A stretch of 64,000 nucleotides of DNA from Sepioteuthis lessoniana (GCA_963585895.1 OY757904.1:71158139-71222138); one strand, 5' to 3'. Shown: positions 47,437 to 59,684, counted from the first letter of the stretch. Notes: generated by a model not told the origin, from the sequence alone. Numbers and translations: made by a program.

Positions 47437-47883
47437 TAGAATTAATCTACTCTTTGTGACTTTTTCACATCAGCCTTTAGCCGATGACGTTTCACTAGGA
47501 ATTTTCTCTCTATTCTAGACGATCTAAAAAGGGTCTAATTTGGATTGTTTCGGCTGATCCTCGAATTTACAATTTTTCACATCACCTTTCAAACATTTTG
47601 TGGACCGTTCCAAGTCCATCATAGTCAATTAGTATCAATGTCACCTTAAAGTTTTACAGCTTTTTTCGTTCCCTAGAAATCCCAATTATTTGCCTCTTTA
47701 TTCTTTTTCCTTGATTTTCATTTTTTGTTCCTTTGGGCGACCAAATCCACGGTAACATCTTTTTTTTGTTGTTAATTATCTGTTGGTCTGGCCTTCTGGT
47801 CAAGATTAGCTGATCAGTTAATGTATCAAAATCCTCCGGAATCTTGTGCTCTCTTTCTCCAGGAGGGATTCTTCTTCTTCCAA
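47437..47883 (-). pseudogene. Dong/R4-like LINE 3' end, copy F
   Basis: Starts at a short ATT tail, then TTTTTCACATCAGCCTTTAG and the remaining tail blocks in order. TTAATTATCTGTTGGTCTGG near 47775 marks the nuclease segment. Highly decayed. Confidence 0.7.
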
Positions 47884-48112
47884 TTATTATTATTATTGCT
47901 TACGATTTTTTTTTACTCCATCGTTAGCTAATGGCCGTTCACTGGATTGCGAGGGATAGCAAATCTCCTCAGATTTTTCGACTCTTTTTAGTATTCGGCC
48001 CAACCAAAATAATACTGTATTTTGGATGGTCTCGATTCTTGCTCCGATTTCTAACTCTTCTAGTCTTTTTACCAAGACTTTGAAGATATATCCAAGCGCA
48101 TCATTACTTTTG

Positions 48113-48113
<1 letters not shown>
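47884..48113 (-). pseudogene. Dong/R4-like LINE 3' end, copy G
   Basis: Tail (ATT)4 at 47885-47898, then TTAGCTAATGGCCGTTCACT and TTTGGATGGTCTCGATTC. The minus-strand frame 48075-47893 (KRLEELEIGARIETIQNTVL) is the C-terminal tail. Its 5' end runs straight into the (ATT)n tail of copy H. Confidence 0.8.
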
Positions 48114-48154
<41 letters not shown>

Positions 48155-48410
48155 TTACTCCTTTACGTGTTTTTCACACCAGGGTTTGATGATGATCTTC
48201 ATCCGGATTTTGTGTGACAGCAACTCTCCTCAAGTTCCCAGGACTTTTCTCAGTATTCTGGTCGTTCTCAATAATGTTGTAGTTTGGATGGTCTCCACTC
48301 ATCCTCCTAGCTCCAAGCCCCCGGTCCCTTTAATAATCCTTTGGTGGCTGTACCAAAGGCAACAATCATGACTGATATAATTGTCACCGGCATGCTCCAT
48401 AATTATTCAT
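48114..48410 (-). pseudogene. Dong/R4-like LINE 3' end, copy H
   Basis: Tail (ATT)n at 48114-48154, then TTTTTCACACCAGGGTTTGA, GTGTGACAGCAACTCTCC and GGTGGCTGTACCAAAGGCAA. Closest to copy B among the copies here. Confidence 0.8.
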
Positions 48411-48716
48411 TGTGTGAAGCATTTCGTAAAAGACAACCATTCTTTGTGTTGGGTAAGTTTACGCATCTGCAGTTGATGTAGTCTGGTGTAATGCAGACTC
48501 AACTGTCAGGGTAAATTAATACATGGAAACTTAGTTTTTAATTTCATTGTCTTGCAGATATCAATATTTAACAGCAATATTTTTTTCCTTTTATCATTTT
48601 TCTTACAAATCCGATTTGTATTCATTCTTACGTAAATAGCAATTCTTCTGTTTCATTGTCAATTAATCATTTGTCTATTTTCCTTATTTATTCCTTTACT
48701 TCTCAACTACATCTGC

Positions 48717-48717
<1 letters not shown>

Positions 48718-48774
<57 letters not shown>
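48718..48774. repeat. (TA)n microsatellite
   Basis: TA array followed by a degenerate CT tract to about 48835. Confidence 0.97.
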
Positions 48775-48776
<2 letters not shown>

Positions 48777-48939
48777 CTCTCTTTCTCTCTCTCTCTCTTT
48801 CTGTCTCTGTCACTCTATCACTTTCACTGTATCTCTCCTTTCCCATACGTATTTCTCTTTTCTTATTGTTCCCTTATTACCGCTATTCTATTCTTAATTT
48901 CAACTGTGTGGCCATTGTTATTTCCTTCCCTTTCTGTGT

Positions 48940-49180
48940 AGCACACGTGACTCCTTTTCCAATTCTGTGCAACACACAAAGGACCGCCCATCCTCGTCCG
49001 CTTCACATCGGGAACCGTTTCGCTCCGGAAACGCTTCACTCTGAACGCTTTTTACTCTTTTGTAGTTAACCTTCGGGCGCTTAGGACAATCAGCCAGCAT
49101 TCCATGGAGTCAGGGTGAGGTATATGAAAGTCTTCAGCCCACGACTGTTCACAGAATAAAAAAACCCAAAAGACAGAATA
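48940..49180. other. GC-richer patch, unclassified
   Basis: Less AT-rich than its surroundings (for example CGTTTCGCTCCGGAAACGC) and followed by AATAAA at about 49158. It might be an LTR remnant, but no matching ends or second copy are present. A short palindrome, TTGAGACAA/TTGTCTCAA, follows at 49196-49219. Confidence 0.3.
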
Positions 49181-49657
49181 GAGAAAAACTTACAGTTGAG
49201 ACAAAATTTATTGTCTCAAAATGAAATAGCCACTCTGCATTATTGATTTTCTTCCACTAAATTGACTCATATACCTTTCATGTATGTAAAATTACACACA
49301 CCCAGAACGAGAGAAAGATAGATTTGGTCTTGAATATTTAACTCTATACCTATTTTCCTGAACATCATTAAGACGAATTGAGTGATTCTAGAAAACTAGC
49401 AAGAGATTCACGTTTTTGAGTGCTTTCGTCTGTGTCTAGTGTAATTTTCATGACTGATACAATTTGTCTTTAAAGGATATAAACATGGTTATTTTTTATT
49501 GTCTAAAGACATTTAAAAGAAAATATATTTTGTTTTATAATCAAGACCTTAAAAAGCTCCTAATAATAAAGTAGTTATGAGAGAGACTGGAAGAAAATAC
49601 GATATATTCTTGAGAGGTAAGTGTCAAGTTTGGGTGACTGTCGATGACCAGTTTGTC

Positions 49658-49760
49658 TGGTTTTATTAGAGTTATTTGTTTAATGGCATATCCCTTTCGT
49701 GAGTTATTTGATGCTTAATACAACGTTTCACAAAAAAAAGTATTAACGGGTTCATAACTT
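49658..49760 (+). repeat. repeat family 1, 5' end fragment
   Basis: GGTTTTATTAGAGTTATTTG, then TTTAATGGCATATCCCTTTC and GTGAGTTATTTGATGC. Confidence 0.5.
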
Positions 49761-49920
49761 TTCCTGGGGAATTCATCAGAAGGTGAACGTAATAGAGTGA
49801 CTGGAGTTTAAACTTACTTATTCCAGTAATGCAATACAGCAAGTTTATTGCTACGCCACAGTAAGTAGAGTCAGTAATTCATACATTATAAGAGAGGAAC
49901 CCAATATAATCTACCCTGTT

Positions 49921-49949
49921 TGATAGATAGATAGATAGATAGATAGATA
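49921..49949. repeat. (GATA)n microsatellite
   Basis: About seven GATA units. Confidence 0.95.
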
Positions 49950-50060
49950 TCCATCCTTTGTCATTAATAAAACTGTGTTGAAAATAAGTTCTAGAAGTTT
50001 GTCTCGCGCTTGACATTCAGATTACCTGTTTTAAAAATTATTTTAAACATTTTTTTACGT

Positions 50061-50110
50061 ATATAGACGTAACCAGGTACTAATATGTGTTGGTACCTGA
50101 TTACGTATAT
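50061..50110. repeat. short inverted repeat
   Basis: ATATAGACGTAACCAGGTAC (50061-50080) pairs with GGTACCTGATTACGTATAT (50092-50110) around an 11-nt loop. Confidence 0.7.
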
Positions 50111-50211
50111 ATATAATATATATATATATATATTTCTGGTACCATGAAAATATTCAACTCGTATATATACATATGTCTATAAACAAGTTGACTATTTCTA
50201 ATGTGTGTGCG

Positions 50212-50213
<2 letters not shown>

Positions 50214-50289
<76 letters not shown>
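50214..50289. repeat. (CA)n-(TA)n compound microsatellite
   Basis: CA to about 50263, then TA. Confidence 0.97.
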
Positions 50290-50290
<1 letters not shown>

Positions 50291-50457
50291 CCTTACATAA
50301 TTTTAAAAAAAATTCTCAAACGACGTTTCACTTAAATTTAAGAACTAACTAAAACATATAGAAAAGAACAACTCGTATACAACCAAGTCTAATTCAATAA
50401 AATAAAAATTTCTGTAGAATTTTAACAATCACAATTCATATTGCTACCAGTAAATAA

Positions 50458-51105
50458 AATGATTTGTTTGCTTGTTTGAGTTTTTGGGTACATCAACCTT
50501 TGTTGGTTATTTAATGCCAAATCCATTTTATGCAAATAAACAGTTTTTTCTCACACAGTTCAGTTTAGCATAAGTACACAGTTTCATTGTCAAGGACATT
50601 TCTATTTCAAGCTGTTCAGTTGATTCAAACTGTTCAAATACAAACAATTCAGTTTCGAATTTGTATAGTTTTAGTTTATACACAATTGAATGTCAAAATA
50701 ATTCTATTTCAAACAATTCAGTTTCGCGTGATTACAGTTTTGATAGCAAAAACATTTCCATTTCAAACATTTCAGTTTAGCATACAAAATCAGTTCCGTT
50801 TCAAGCATTTCAGCCAAGCACAAGTACGCAGTCTAAATGACAAACAGTTCTATTTCAAGCAATTCAATTTTGCATAAAACCAGTTTACTTCTATTTGACT
50901 CATAGATAAGACCCTATCATGTGCTACCACTCAGGGCCAGGGTGGACCTGGGAGCGATTCTAATTAACAGTACACCGCATTCCCCAACGGAAACTCGCCC
51001 TCAGATTGATTAGTGTCATATTCAGGACAATGGTTGAGGGGTCTTATCTCTCTGCAGATAAGGAGTCGGTGTATTCTAAAGCTCTAGACGACTATGCAAG
51101 TAAAG
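50458..51105 (+). repeat. repeat family 1, long copy
   Basis: Starts in a degenerate GTTTGAGTTTTTGGGTACAT then CAACCTTTGTTGG. About six internal units of the CTATTTCAA...ATTCAGTTT motif span 50540-50890; the 96-residue frame at 50587-50877, with FQTIQFR-like repeats, is a translation of them. The 3' block runs ATAGATAAGACCCTATCATG to CGGTGTATTCTAAAGCTC. Confidence 0.85.
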
Positions 51106-51440
51106 GACGTGAGCGGAAGGGGGAACATCAATAGATCAAAATTAATATCCACGAGCTACGATAATAGCTTTTAGAATTGGAAAGAACATTTCAAGAATCT
51201 GCCTGGAAACTCTCTTCATGGTTAAACCTACTAGATTAATTATCAGTGGCGAACAAAAAAAAAAAAAAAAAACCTTGAAAGTTTACAGAGGAAGAACTTG
51301 AAAATATAAAAGTAGAAAAACTGTGCCTCAACGAGAATATTAAAATTTAGGAAATGACATAATTTTTGGTTATTCAAACTTGTGTATAAATGACATAATT
51401 TTTTGGTTATTCAAAGTTGTGTATAAAGAAAACAGAACTG

Positions 51441-52370
51441 AAAAATTAACGAAAGGATGCGTCCTAACCTTTCCTAGAAGGTTAACCTTGAAATCATCAA
51501 AATCTATAGAGGCATAAATCTTACTGTTCTAGCTAATTCATACTTTGCTTTGCTTTTCAGTCATATCAAACCTGAAGTTGAAAAAAAGTACTCTTGAAAT
51601 ATTGGAATAGCTTTTTGTGAAATCGACCCGCAGCGTCACAGATTCTGAATGACATCAATAGAGTACATGCAAAAATTTGGGGGCAACGCAATTGAGTGAA
51701 TATTTTTCCAAGGCATCTGATTCCATACACAGAGAAGTGGTAGATCAAATACTACTAGCTTATGGTCATACCAAAGTGAACTCAAGAAAATGTATATTTC
51801 AACCAAGAAGTTGACTTCCCCACTTTAGGTGGCAAGACTCTTAAAGTAGTACAGAAGTACACATACCCCGGCAGCAATATGCCATTTCCTTAAAGCGATC
51901 TGTATATGCTCATTTTGAATACTTGGACTGATATTGACAGGTCGTCGATCATCTAGAAATTTGATCTCTGTGATAAATTAAAAATGGATTTCTTCAGTGG
52001 CCGTGTCGGTACTACTGCATATAGGCGTCAAGTGGACTCTAACAAAACGTTTATAGAAAAAGCCACAAGTAAACTACTCGAGAATACTACGTGTTGTTTT
52101 GAATATATTTATGGTAGCAGCATTCTAAAAAAACGCAGCTTTGCTGCTATATAACTCTCATCTCACAAATCATCCTAGTATGATGATTAAGACACAGTGG
52201 GCAATCATGGGAAAGAAACGAGGACCTCTTTATCGACATTCTTTCATAGACTTTGACACATGGACAAACAACTGGTGGCCGAGTACCAAGGGTTGGCTCT
52301 GTGTCGACACTGGATGCAGTCTAGCGAACCTGCCAGGAGTGATGACAAATAGAAACTCAGCACGACTTGA

Positions 52371-52372
<2 letters not shown>
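51441..52372 (+). pseudogene. RTE-type LINE reverse transcriptase relic
   Basis: Pieces of one RTE-clade protein lie in order but in shifting frames. They are RGINLTVL-like sequence near 51510; ISNLKLKKSTLEILE near 51565-51600; FSKASDSIHREVVDQILLAY near 51705-51760; TWTDIDRSSII near 51925; KLKMDFFS near 51980; and a C-terminal stretch with LTHGQTTGGR and VDTGCSLANLPGVMTNRNS near 52250-52355. The polymerase active-site box is missing, apparently in a deletion around 51770-51810. It ends at a large (CA)n array. The 155-residue frame from 52141 mixes this tail with translated microsatellite. Confidence 0.8.
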
Positions 52373-52567
<195 letters not shown>

Positions 52568-52748
52568 GAATATTAACTCATATGAAGCCTGCATTTCTAA
52601 AAAATTAAATTTTATCCTGTTTTTTCCTATCCTATTTTTTTTCTTATTCTATATTCTATTTTCGAAAAAATACTGTGATAATGGCCAGCATTTTCGTTCT
52701 TCGTATACAGTAAACATTTTTCAGAATTAAAAATGATTTTAACGTTGC

Positions 52749-52750
<2 letters not shown>

Positions 52751-52802
<52 letters not shown>
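52751..52802. repeat. (TA)n microsatellite
   Basis: Uninterrupted TA array. Confidence 0.97.
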
Positions 52803-52805
<3 letters not shown>

Positions 52806-52963
52806 CGGTCCAGTTAAACTGGAGTTGGGAATAATTCCGTCAGGACTAAAAGTCATTCAACTATGAACATTTAAATTTTCCTGGTAAAGAGCTCAAGGTA
52901 ACTGACATGACATAGCAATAATTTTTGCTTTCTTAAAGATATATATATATATACCGCAAAAAT

Positions 52964-52967
<4 letters not shown>

Positions 52968-53036
<69 letters not shown>

Positions 53037-53038
53037 TG
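52968..53038. repeat. (TA)n-(TG)n compound microsatellite
   Basis: TA passing into TG and ending GCGCGTGCGC. Confidence 0.97.
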
Positions 53039-53044
53039 CGCATT

Positions 53045-54350
53045 TCCTCATGAATATTTACTGATCAAATCTTATCAAGTTTTTCACATCTAATTGTATT
53101 ATTTCATTTATGTATATAACTTTTCTTCGCTATCATTATTGTAAATTGGTTTTCGTTTTATAAACTGTTCTGAACAACATGAGTTTTTAGTTCAGGTAGA
53201 GTCGTTCAATGAAGATTCTACCAATACGTTGGCTTACCTGCTTTCCACTGATTTAAAAAAAAAAGACGATTTGATTCAGCAACATGATTACGAGGATCGG
53301 TGATAGATTTTATTTGCTGATCAAGATACTCTCATGGAATATGATCAAACGAGGGTTATTTTTAACGTAGTCCTCGTCGTGATCCGCACAACACATCCAT
53401 TAGTGTTGTAGTATTTAAATTACAAATGTCATCAAATTAGATATGTCATTATATGAAACTTCAGCTTTTGATCTTTTCACCCTATACTCATTTTTACCCT
53501 CACTCGAACTTTATTGCATTATGGGTTTATAATACATCTCTCTCCGAAGGAAAAACCATGCATTGAATAAATATAAAGACAAGATATCATTTTCGTACTG
53601 AATATGCGCAGTTATTGATAATTGTAGTCATTATTCGTTTGTTATGACTCCTTGACCATCTCTCCTTTTTACTATCTTCTCACATAAACTTTTAGAATCT
53701 TAGTGCAGAATCACAGATTAATTTTTTTATATAATTATTCCGTTTCTATCAAAAGTACCTTATTAAATTATTTTTCTGACCAGTATTTCAGAAACCTTCC
53801 AAATTAGTTTTCACATTTTTTAAACTATTGCTAATTTTTTTTTGTTTTGATCTGATAGAACAATTAGTTTTAAAAAAATCTATTATCCATTAAGTAAAAT
53901 GATAAATCAATTAGAAGTCAGTTTTTAAATATTTCTCCAGTAGATTTACATTTCATGGAGAAACATTGACCACATATCTACCCTAATTAGAATTTTCTTG
54001 AATTATTTTTAAAGTTTTAATTCGATCAACTTACCTTTGTTTACTAGTAAATTTTAAGTTTATTTCTCTAATCTCTCACAGTGACTGTAATGTTCTATTC
54101 TTTTTATTTTGTTTGTCACTCCTCACCGAGTGGCTTCCGTTTTCAATGTAATACTCCAATTTCCAAATGTAGACACTGGAACCCAGCCCTTAGTATAATA
54201 TTCGAAGTGAAAACTTATTCGTGTTGTATGAATTTTAACCACTGGATTTACCTTCCTTTAAGACTAATTTCTTATCCATGTAATAATTTCATTTACTCTC
54301 GATACAATACAGGAAATATTATTGTTCCAGTAAAAGTTAAAAGCGCAATA
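53045..54350. other. AT-rich sequence, no recognisable feature
   Basis: The 106-residue frame at 54081-54401 matches nothing I recognise and runs into a repeat. Confidence 0.45.
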
Positions 54351-54352
54351 GA

Positions 54353-54545
54353 TGGTTTTGTTTCCTTTTTAAATACATATCAACTTTTGTGGGTTATCTA
54401 ATGCTGAAGCCAACCTTGCAGAAAAAGCAACAGTAATACTATGTAACACATACCTGAGAGGATAAGGTGAGTTATACCTTTTCCGAAGGTATTACTCCAA
54501 AAGGGAACGTATGATCATGACTGCAGTCCAGCCATTACGTTATGG
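54353..54545 (+). repeat. repeat family 1, 5' end, with SINE-like sequence
   Basis: GGTTTTGTTTCCTTTTTAAAT then ACATATCAACTTTTGTGGG, followed by AACAGTAATACTATGTAACAC as in the 21.2-kb copy. 54470-54545 resembles a minus-strand SINE body. Confidence 0.5.
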
Positions 54546-55029
54546 GTACTCCACATCAAGCAATCGGAAATTATCAATAGTTGATATTTTAGAAAATCTT
54601 ATGTAATCATAATTAATAATTCTATTTATCTAAGTGTAAAAACATTTTTTTTAGATTTAAATAAGGTAAGGGCCTCACTTATTACATTGATTTATATTGC
54701 CGTGATTTTGCTTTAAATGCTGTGTTTCCTCTTAATGAGTAACTATCATCTCTACATACGTTTTGTAAATTGATTGATTACTTTTGTAGCCTGTTAATGA
54801 TTGTTGAGTTATATAATGCCTAAATCAGTTTTCATTTAAAACAATTATACGGCTTCAAGTTACTAATGATAATAATAGTTATACTCTCAATTACTATTCT
54901 CAATCATAATAATTCTTTCATCATTATATCGCTTCAACTATCTATGCCAATTTAATAATCATTCGTCTGAACAATTATAGAGTCACAAGTATTCTTAATA
55001 CTTATAACTTGTACGATACTGCAAATACT

Positions 55030-55150
55030 ATGAAGGATAATTCGGCCAGTCCTGGGGATTTGAGGGGACCAGCTGTCACTCAGACTCCAACGAAAGACCT
55101 TCAGTTAACGCCGGTGTGAAAAACTCACCAGGAGTATCATAATAATAATC
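55030..55150 (+). pseudogene. Dong/R4-like LINE 3' end, copy I1
   Basis: GGCCAGTCCTGGGGATTTGA, GCTGTCACTCAGACTCCAAC and GTTAACGCCGGTGTGAAAAA form the LINE 3' untranslated end, with the tail ATCATAATAATAAT. Confidence 0.8.
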
Positions 55151-56263
55151 GGCTACAAAATTACCCGGAACTATTCTTAAAGTGAACGAAGGAAGACCTT
55201 CAACAAATCGACCAAAGAATGATAAAACTGATGACGATGCATAGGGCCTTACATCCGTGCGACGACATAGACAGACTATATGTGTCAAGAAAAGCAGCAT
55301 AAAAAGGACTTAACAGCAATGCAGATAGCGGAGATGCATCGATACGACGAATGGAAGAAAACATTAAAAAAATAAAGAAAGACTAATTATCGTAACCTAG
55401 AAATAACACAGACAACACGAGGATCAACAGAACAACAATAAGAACACAAAACTGTGAAGAAAAAAAAACTATGAATATATTGAGCTACAAATGAGCGAAA
55501 TCTCACACTATAATACTTGGATATGGCAAAGAAAGTGAAATCTTAAGAGAGAAACTGAATCTTTTCTAATAGCGGCACAAAAACAGCGTCATAAGAAACA
55601 GCTATGTTAAAGCGAAAATAGATAAGACGTCACAAAATAGCAAATGCACACGTGTGGTGATAGAAACGAAACGATCAATCATAGAATAATTAAATGTAGT
55701 AAATTAGCGCCAAAAAAGTATAAAACAATACACGATTAGGTGGAGAAGGTGTTCCACTGAGAATTGAACAAGAAATTCAAATCTAACCCCCAAAAAACAA
55801 GAGCTATATGCACAAGCTTGAATCCATCCTGGAGAATGAGTCGCTCAATGTTCTCTGGGATTTTGATATACAAACAGGTCACTTTATATCGGGTAGACGA
55901 TCAGACCTAGAGATAGCGAACAAAAAGAAAGAGAACCTGCCTAATAGTGGACATTGTTGTCCTGAGTGAAAATAAAAGAAAGTAAAAAAGAGAGATAAGT
56001 ATGTAAACCTTGCTAGAGAACTGAAAACTCTATGGAATATGAAGGTTACGTTGATTACAATTGCAACTGTTGCGTTTGAAACAATCCCTAAAGGCTTCGT
56101 AAAGTGACTGGAAGAGTTGCAAATAAGAGACCATCAAGACTTTAGCATTATCAAGAATGATCAGAATACTGAGAACAATACTGTAAACTTGAGGAGACTT
56201 TCTGTCACTCAAAATCCAGTGTAAATCCATCAACTAACGCTGGTGGAAAAATGTCTCAAAGCC

Positions 56264-56296
<33 letters not shown>

Positions 56297-56298
56297 TT
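55151..56298 (+). pseudogene. Dong/R4-like LINE, copy I2
   Basis: Starts exactly at the end of the I1 tail with CGGCTACAAAATTACCCGGA, in the region just before the copy C frame. It continues through the DRLYVSRK-like block at about 55265, the knuckle region and nuclease at 55830-55960 (WDFDIQTGHF, GRRSDLEIANKKK), and the C-terminal tail at 56010-56190. It ends in (AAT)n at 56264-56296. Numerous frameshifts. Confidence 0.8.
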
Positions 56299-56490
56299 GC
56301 TAAAGGGACTAGAGGACTTGGAAGTTGGCGGACGAGTGGAGACCATCCAAACGACAGCATTATTGAGAACGGCCAGAATACTAAAAAGAGTCCTGGAGAC
56401 TTGAGGAGACTTGCTGTCACTCAGACTCCAGTGAAAAACCATCGGCTACCGCTGATGTGAAAATCTCTAATGAGCGAATAATAGTAATAA
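56299..56490 (+). pseudogene. Dong/R4-like LINE 3' end, copy I3
   Basis: Starts directly after the I2 (AAT)n tail with GCTAAAGGGACTAGAGGACT and runs to GCTACCGCTGATGTGAAAA with tail AATAATAGTAATAATT. It is the best preserved 3' end: LLRRLAVTQTP-type tail coding is readable. Confidence 0.85.
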
Positions 56491-56699
56491 TTATCTTTTT
56501 GTAAACCTTATTAGTTCTAAGTAACTAGCGTTGAAAATGATTTGCACGTAGTTATATGGTTTCAACCACTTAAATGTATGCAAAAAGATGAGTTCTGACT
56601 AGTTTTTAAAAGGTTATGCTACCTACCCACAAATTACTGTAAACCATATGCAACCGATGTTTAAACCTATATAAACTATGTAAAATCATATATATCCTA

Positions 56700-56950
56700 T
56701 TTAAAAAAGGAATTAGCTTTAAATGACCATCAATGTTTTGATATTCACCTAGATCCATTTGACCCATACATGAGTTATTAACAGTTAGTTCCCAAATTAG
56801 TAATTACAGATCAGGAATTAATCGCAACGTAGAAGGGGACTCTACACTCCGAAATCGTTCAGGATCTCAACCTAACTACTGGATGGATCTTCGTCTTATG
56901 CTCTGTACACCTCTTTTTGCGGAATGATAATACTCATTTAGAGGAGATGC
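56700..56950 (+). repeat. diverged repeat family 1 copy
   Basis: TTTAAATGACCATCAATG, CATTTGACCCATACATGAG and GAAGGGGACTCTACACTCCG in family order. Confidence 0.45.
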
Positions 56951-57078
56951 TGTTAGCTTAGTCTAGGCCTCACCAACAATGTAAGAATATTTCAGAATCA
57001 AGGATTTTGTGCGTGAGCTTCTGGGCCTTGTTTGTTTTCCTTGTTTATTTTTATTTGTGTGTGTGCACGCGCACGCGC

Positions 57079-57079
57079 A

Positions 57080-57120
<41 letters not shown>
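57079..57120. repeat. (TG)n microsatellite with CGCA-rich start
   Basis: CACGCGCACGCGCATGCGCA (57064-57083) followed by TG. The alternating purine-pyrimidine run is a potential Z-DNA former. Confidence 0.9.
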
Positions 57121-57121
<1 letters not shown>

Positions 57122-57854
57122 CTTTTTAGTATCTATTACATTTTCGCCCATATAAACAATTAAGAATAGCAGAAAGATTATCAGAGTTGTGAATAAAGCC
57201 ACGTATGCGTAAATTAAAAAAAAGAAAAAAGAATTACATTTCAAGAGAAAAGCATGAGAGAAACGGATGGAATAATTGATTAAGCGCTTTCATCGGTTTG
57301 CTGATCACAGGAGATTGATACATGGCTATTTTTGTGGTTTTCTACGACTTCGATCGAATCAATCACGATGAAAAACGGTCACCATATCTGATTACATAAT
57401 ACACACCGGGGTCATTGAGTGCTTCACAGAGTCGACTATTGTACCGTTGAGGCTAAACTGATAGATTTCCAACAGATAGCCTCCATTTTAGGCTCGGGTA
57501 GAATTTTCTGATAACAATTCATCGTGCTGATTTGAGTGTCCGTTGATTAGAAACACACCTGTTGTTATAGAATTCCCTTAATATTTTCCGAAGTCTAAGC
57601 AACAAGACGTTTTTCTTGAAATTTTGCTAAAATGTCTTCAGAGTTTTTTGATCATATCAACTCTGATGATAATTTCAGTTTTCAAAAGACAAATAAAGTC
57701 GGCTTGAAGTTGTGATCAAACTGAATTCTTGTCAGATTAACAGCAAAAGTGCATCAAATATGCATAACTAGTCAAATTAATATCTTCCACATGAAACGTG
57801 AGTATCTAGTAGATTTTCGATTTTGATATTCTGAACTAATGCTTATTGTTTGAC

Positions 57855-58170
57855 CAAACCGTTTAGGCTTATTTTATGCCTTGATGTTTGGGAATGTTGT
57901 TTCTATTTAGAAATTATAATTCTTTTTTAAGAGGCAGATTGTTGCATTCGGTCCTGCCGAATAGGAATGCCTATTTGACTCATAGATGGGACATTAACAG
58001 CCGTAACTATTCATGGCCAGAGACGATCAGGAAGTAATTGCATTTAATGTGTTCTTCCTATCCCCTATATCTCTAAAACAACAGCCTCACTATTATATGC
58101 GATTTACCCGAGACACTCTTTTTTATATGGAAGTCTTACTCTTCTGCTATGGCTGCAGTCGGTGTATTCT
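57855..58170 (+). repeat. diverged repeat family 1 copy
   Basis: TTTGACTCATAGATGGGACA, CTATTCATGGCCAGAGACGA and GGCTGCAGTCGGTGTATTCT in family order. Confidence 0.6.
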
Positions 58171-58209
58171 AAGCCCTAATGATTACTCTAGAACTCATAT
58201 CGACTTTAA

Positions 58210-59080
58210 AGTATAGTATTTATAAATCCAATGGCGCTGGAATAATCCAAACATAAACTATCTCAACTTTCATATATTCATCACTCTCTAGAGTCTTGAA
58301 ATTCGTGCAGGTTTTCAAATTCTTTAAAAAAAAATTGAGCTTTTTTTAAAGTCTAAAGCTGGAACCAAACAAAAGTCAGTAATTTAAACCACAAAACTAC
58401 GTCTCTTTTTAACTAAAAAGTGTAAAATTGTCACAAAACATATCACTATCATTTACATTGGCGTTTGGAAAAAAACTTTTTTAACCCATTGATCTGTAGA
58501 GCCTCATGATATTTCATCAAGAGTTCATGGTGGTAGTATGTGACATAAGATCACATTAAAGTGGGGTGACTCGCAGTAAACAAAGCTTCCTGATTGTAGA
58601 GGGCAAAATTGCTCAGGTCTGGAGAGATTACTGGAACGAGTAAATACTTCAGGAAGGAAATGAGTTGGTCACTAGTTTGGAAATTAACCAAAAGTTGATC
58701 CTTCTGCTAGAGTTTCATGTCGTGTACATATTTAACGAGAAAAAGCAACTTGAAAATGACCTGCTTGTACTGCTGTCGGTTCAAGACATTTAGCTTAACA
58801 GATTGGAGAATATTATGTTAATTGTGATACCGTTGTCATTTCTTTCTTTGGCTTTCTTTTATTTATTTATTTTTTAATTCTGAGTAATTCTAGATATATT
58901 TGCATTAGAATGAATGTTTAGGAATTTCAAATACTTTTGTATCCCTTTTTTGGGAAGGGTTTTACTCGGTACATACATGATTTTTTGTCTTGTTCGAATA
59001 TAATTTGATTTGATTTACTGAGAAAAAAGAAAAAGTTATTTTCTAATTAAAGTAGAAAAAGAAGGTAAATTAACTTTCTT
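58210..59080. other. no recognisable feature
   Basis: AT-rich sequence without element signatures. Confidence 0.4.
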
Positions 59081-59082
59081 CT

Positions 59083-59563
59083 GTTTATCAGAGCTGATCG
59101 ATAAAATGAAACTCAGTTTCTTCCAAGCAGCGGTCGTATCGATACTGCTGTATGGATGCACTACTTGGACCCCAACTAAACGGCTGGAGATGAAGCTAGA
59201 CGGCAATTACACAAGACTGTGGAGAGCAAGATTGAACAAGTCCTGGCGGAAACACCCGACAAGGCACCAACTATACGGTCACCAGCTTCCCATCACGAAA
59301 ACTATCCAAGTTTGACGAACCAGACACGCAGGTCACTGCTAGAGAAGCAGGGACGAGCTCATAAGTGATGTACTCCTTTGGACCCCCACATATGGCCGGG
59401 CAAAAGCAGGACAACCTGCTCGAACATACATCCAGCAGCTATGCGAGGATACGGGATATGGCCTTGAAGACCTACTAGAGGCGATGAACGATAGGGATAA
59501 GTGGCGAGAGAGGGTCAGGGATACCCATGCCTGAGGTGCGACATGATGATGATGATGAATATC
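59083..59563 (+). pseudogene. RTE-type LINE 3' end
   Basis: The frame 59106-59315 reads KLSFFQAAVVSILLYGCTTW and RHPTRHQLYGHQLPITKTIQV-like sequence, the region after the polymerase domain of RTE-clade LINEs. After a frame change it continues with RRTRHAGHC, SRDELIS, PTYGRAKAGQP, ARTYIQQLCEDTGYGLEDL and EAMNDRDKWRERVRDTHA. The 3' tail is (TGA)n at 59545-59560, typical of RTE elements, which end in short microsatellites. The 5' side is truncated. It is the best preserved of three RTE fragments in this window. Confidence 0.9.
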
Positions 59564-59594
59564 AGTTTAATCTTGTATAATGGTTTGTGAAGAC

Positions 59595-59625
59595 CACACA
59601 CACACACACATACACACACACACAC

Positions 59626-59662
<37 letters not shown>

Positions 59663-59675
59663 AGTGTGTGCATGA
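59595..59675. repeat. (CA)n-(TA)n-(TG)n compound microsatellite
   Basis: A self-complementary array similar in layout to 52371-52567 but shorter. Confidence 0.95.
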
Positions 59676-59684
59676 GAGAGACGC

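Noticed and set aside
50587..50877. 96-residue frame with repeated FQTIQF motifs
   Set aside because: The regularity comes from the internal tandem units of repeat family 1; other copies have stops in this frame.
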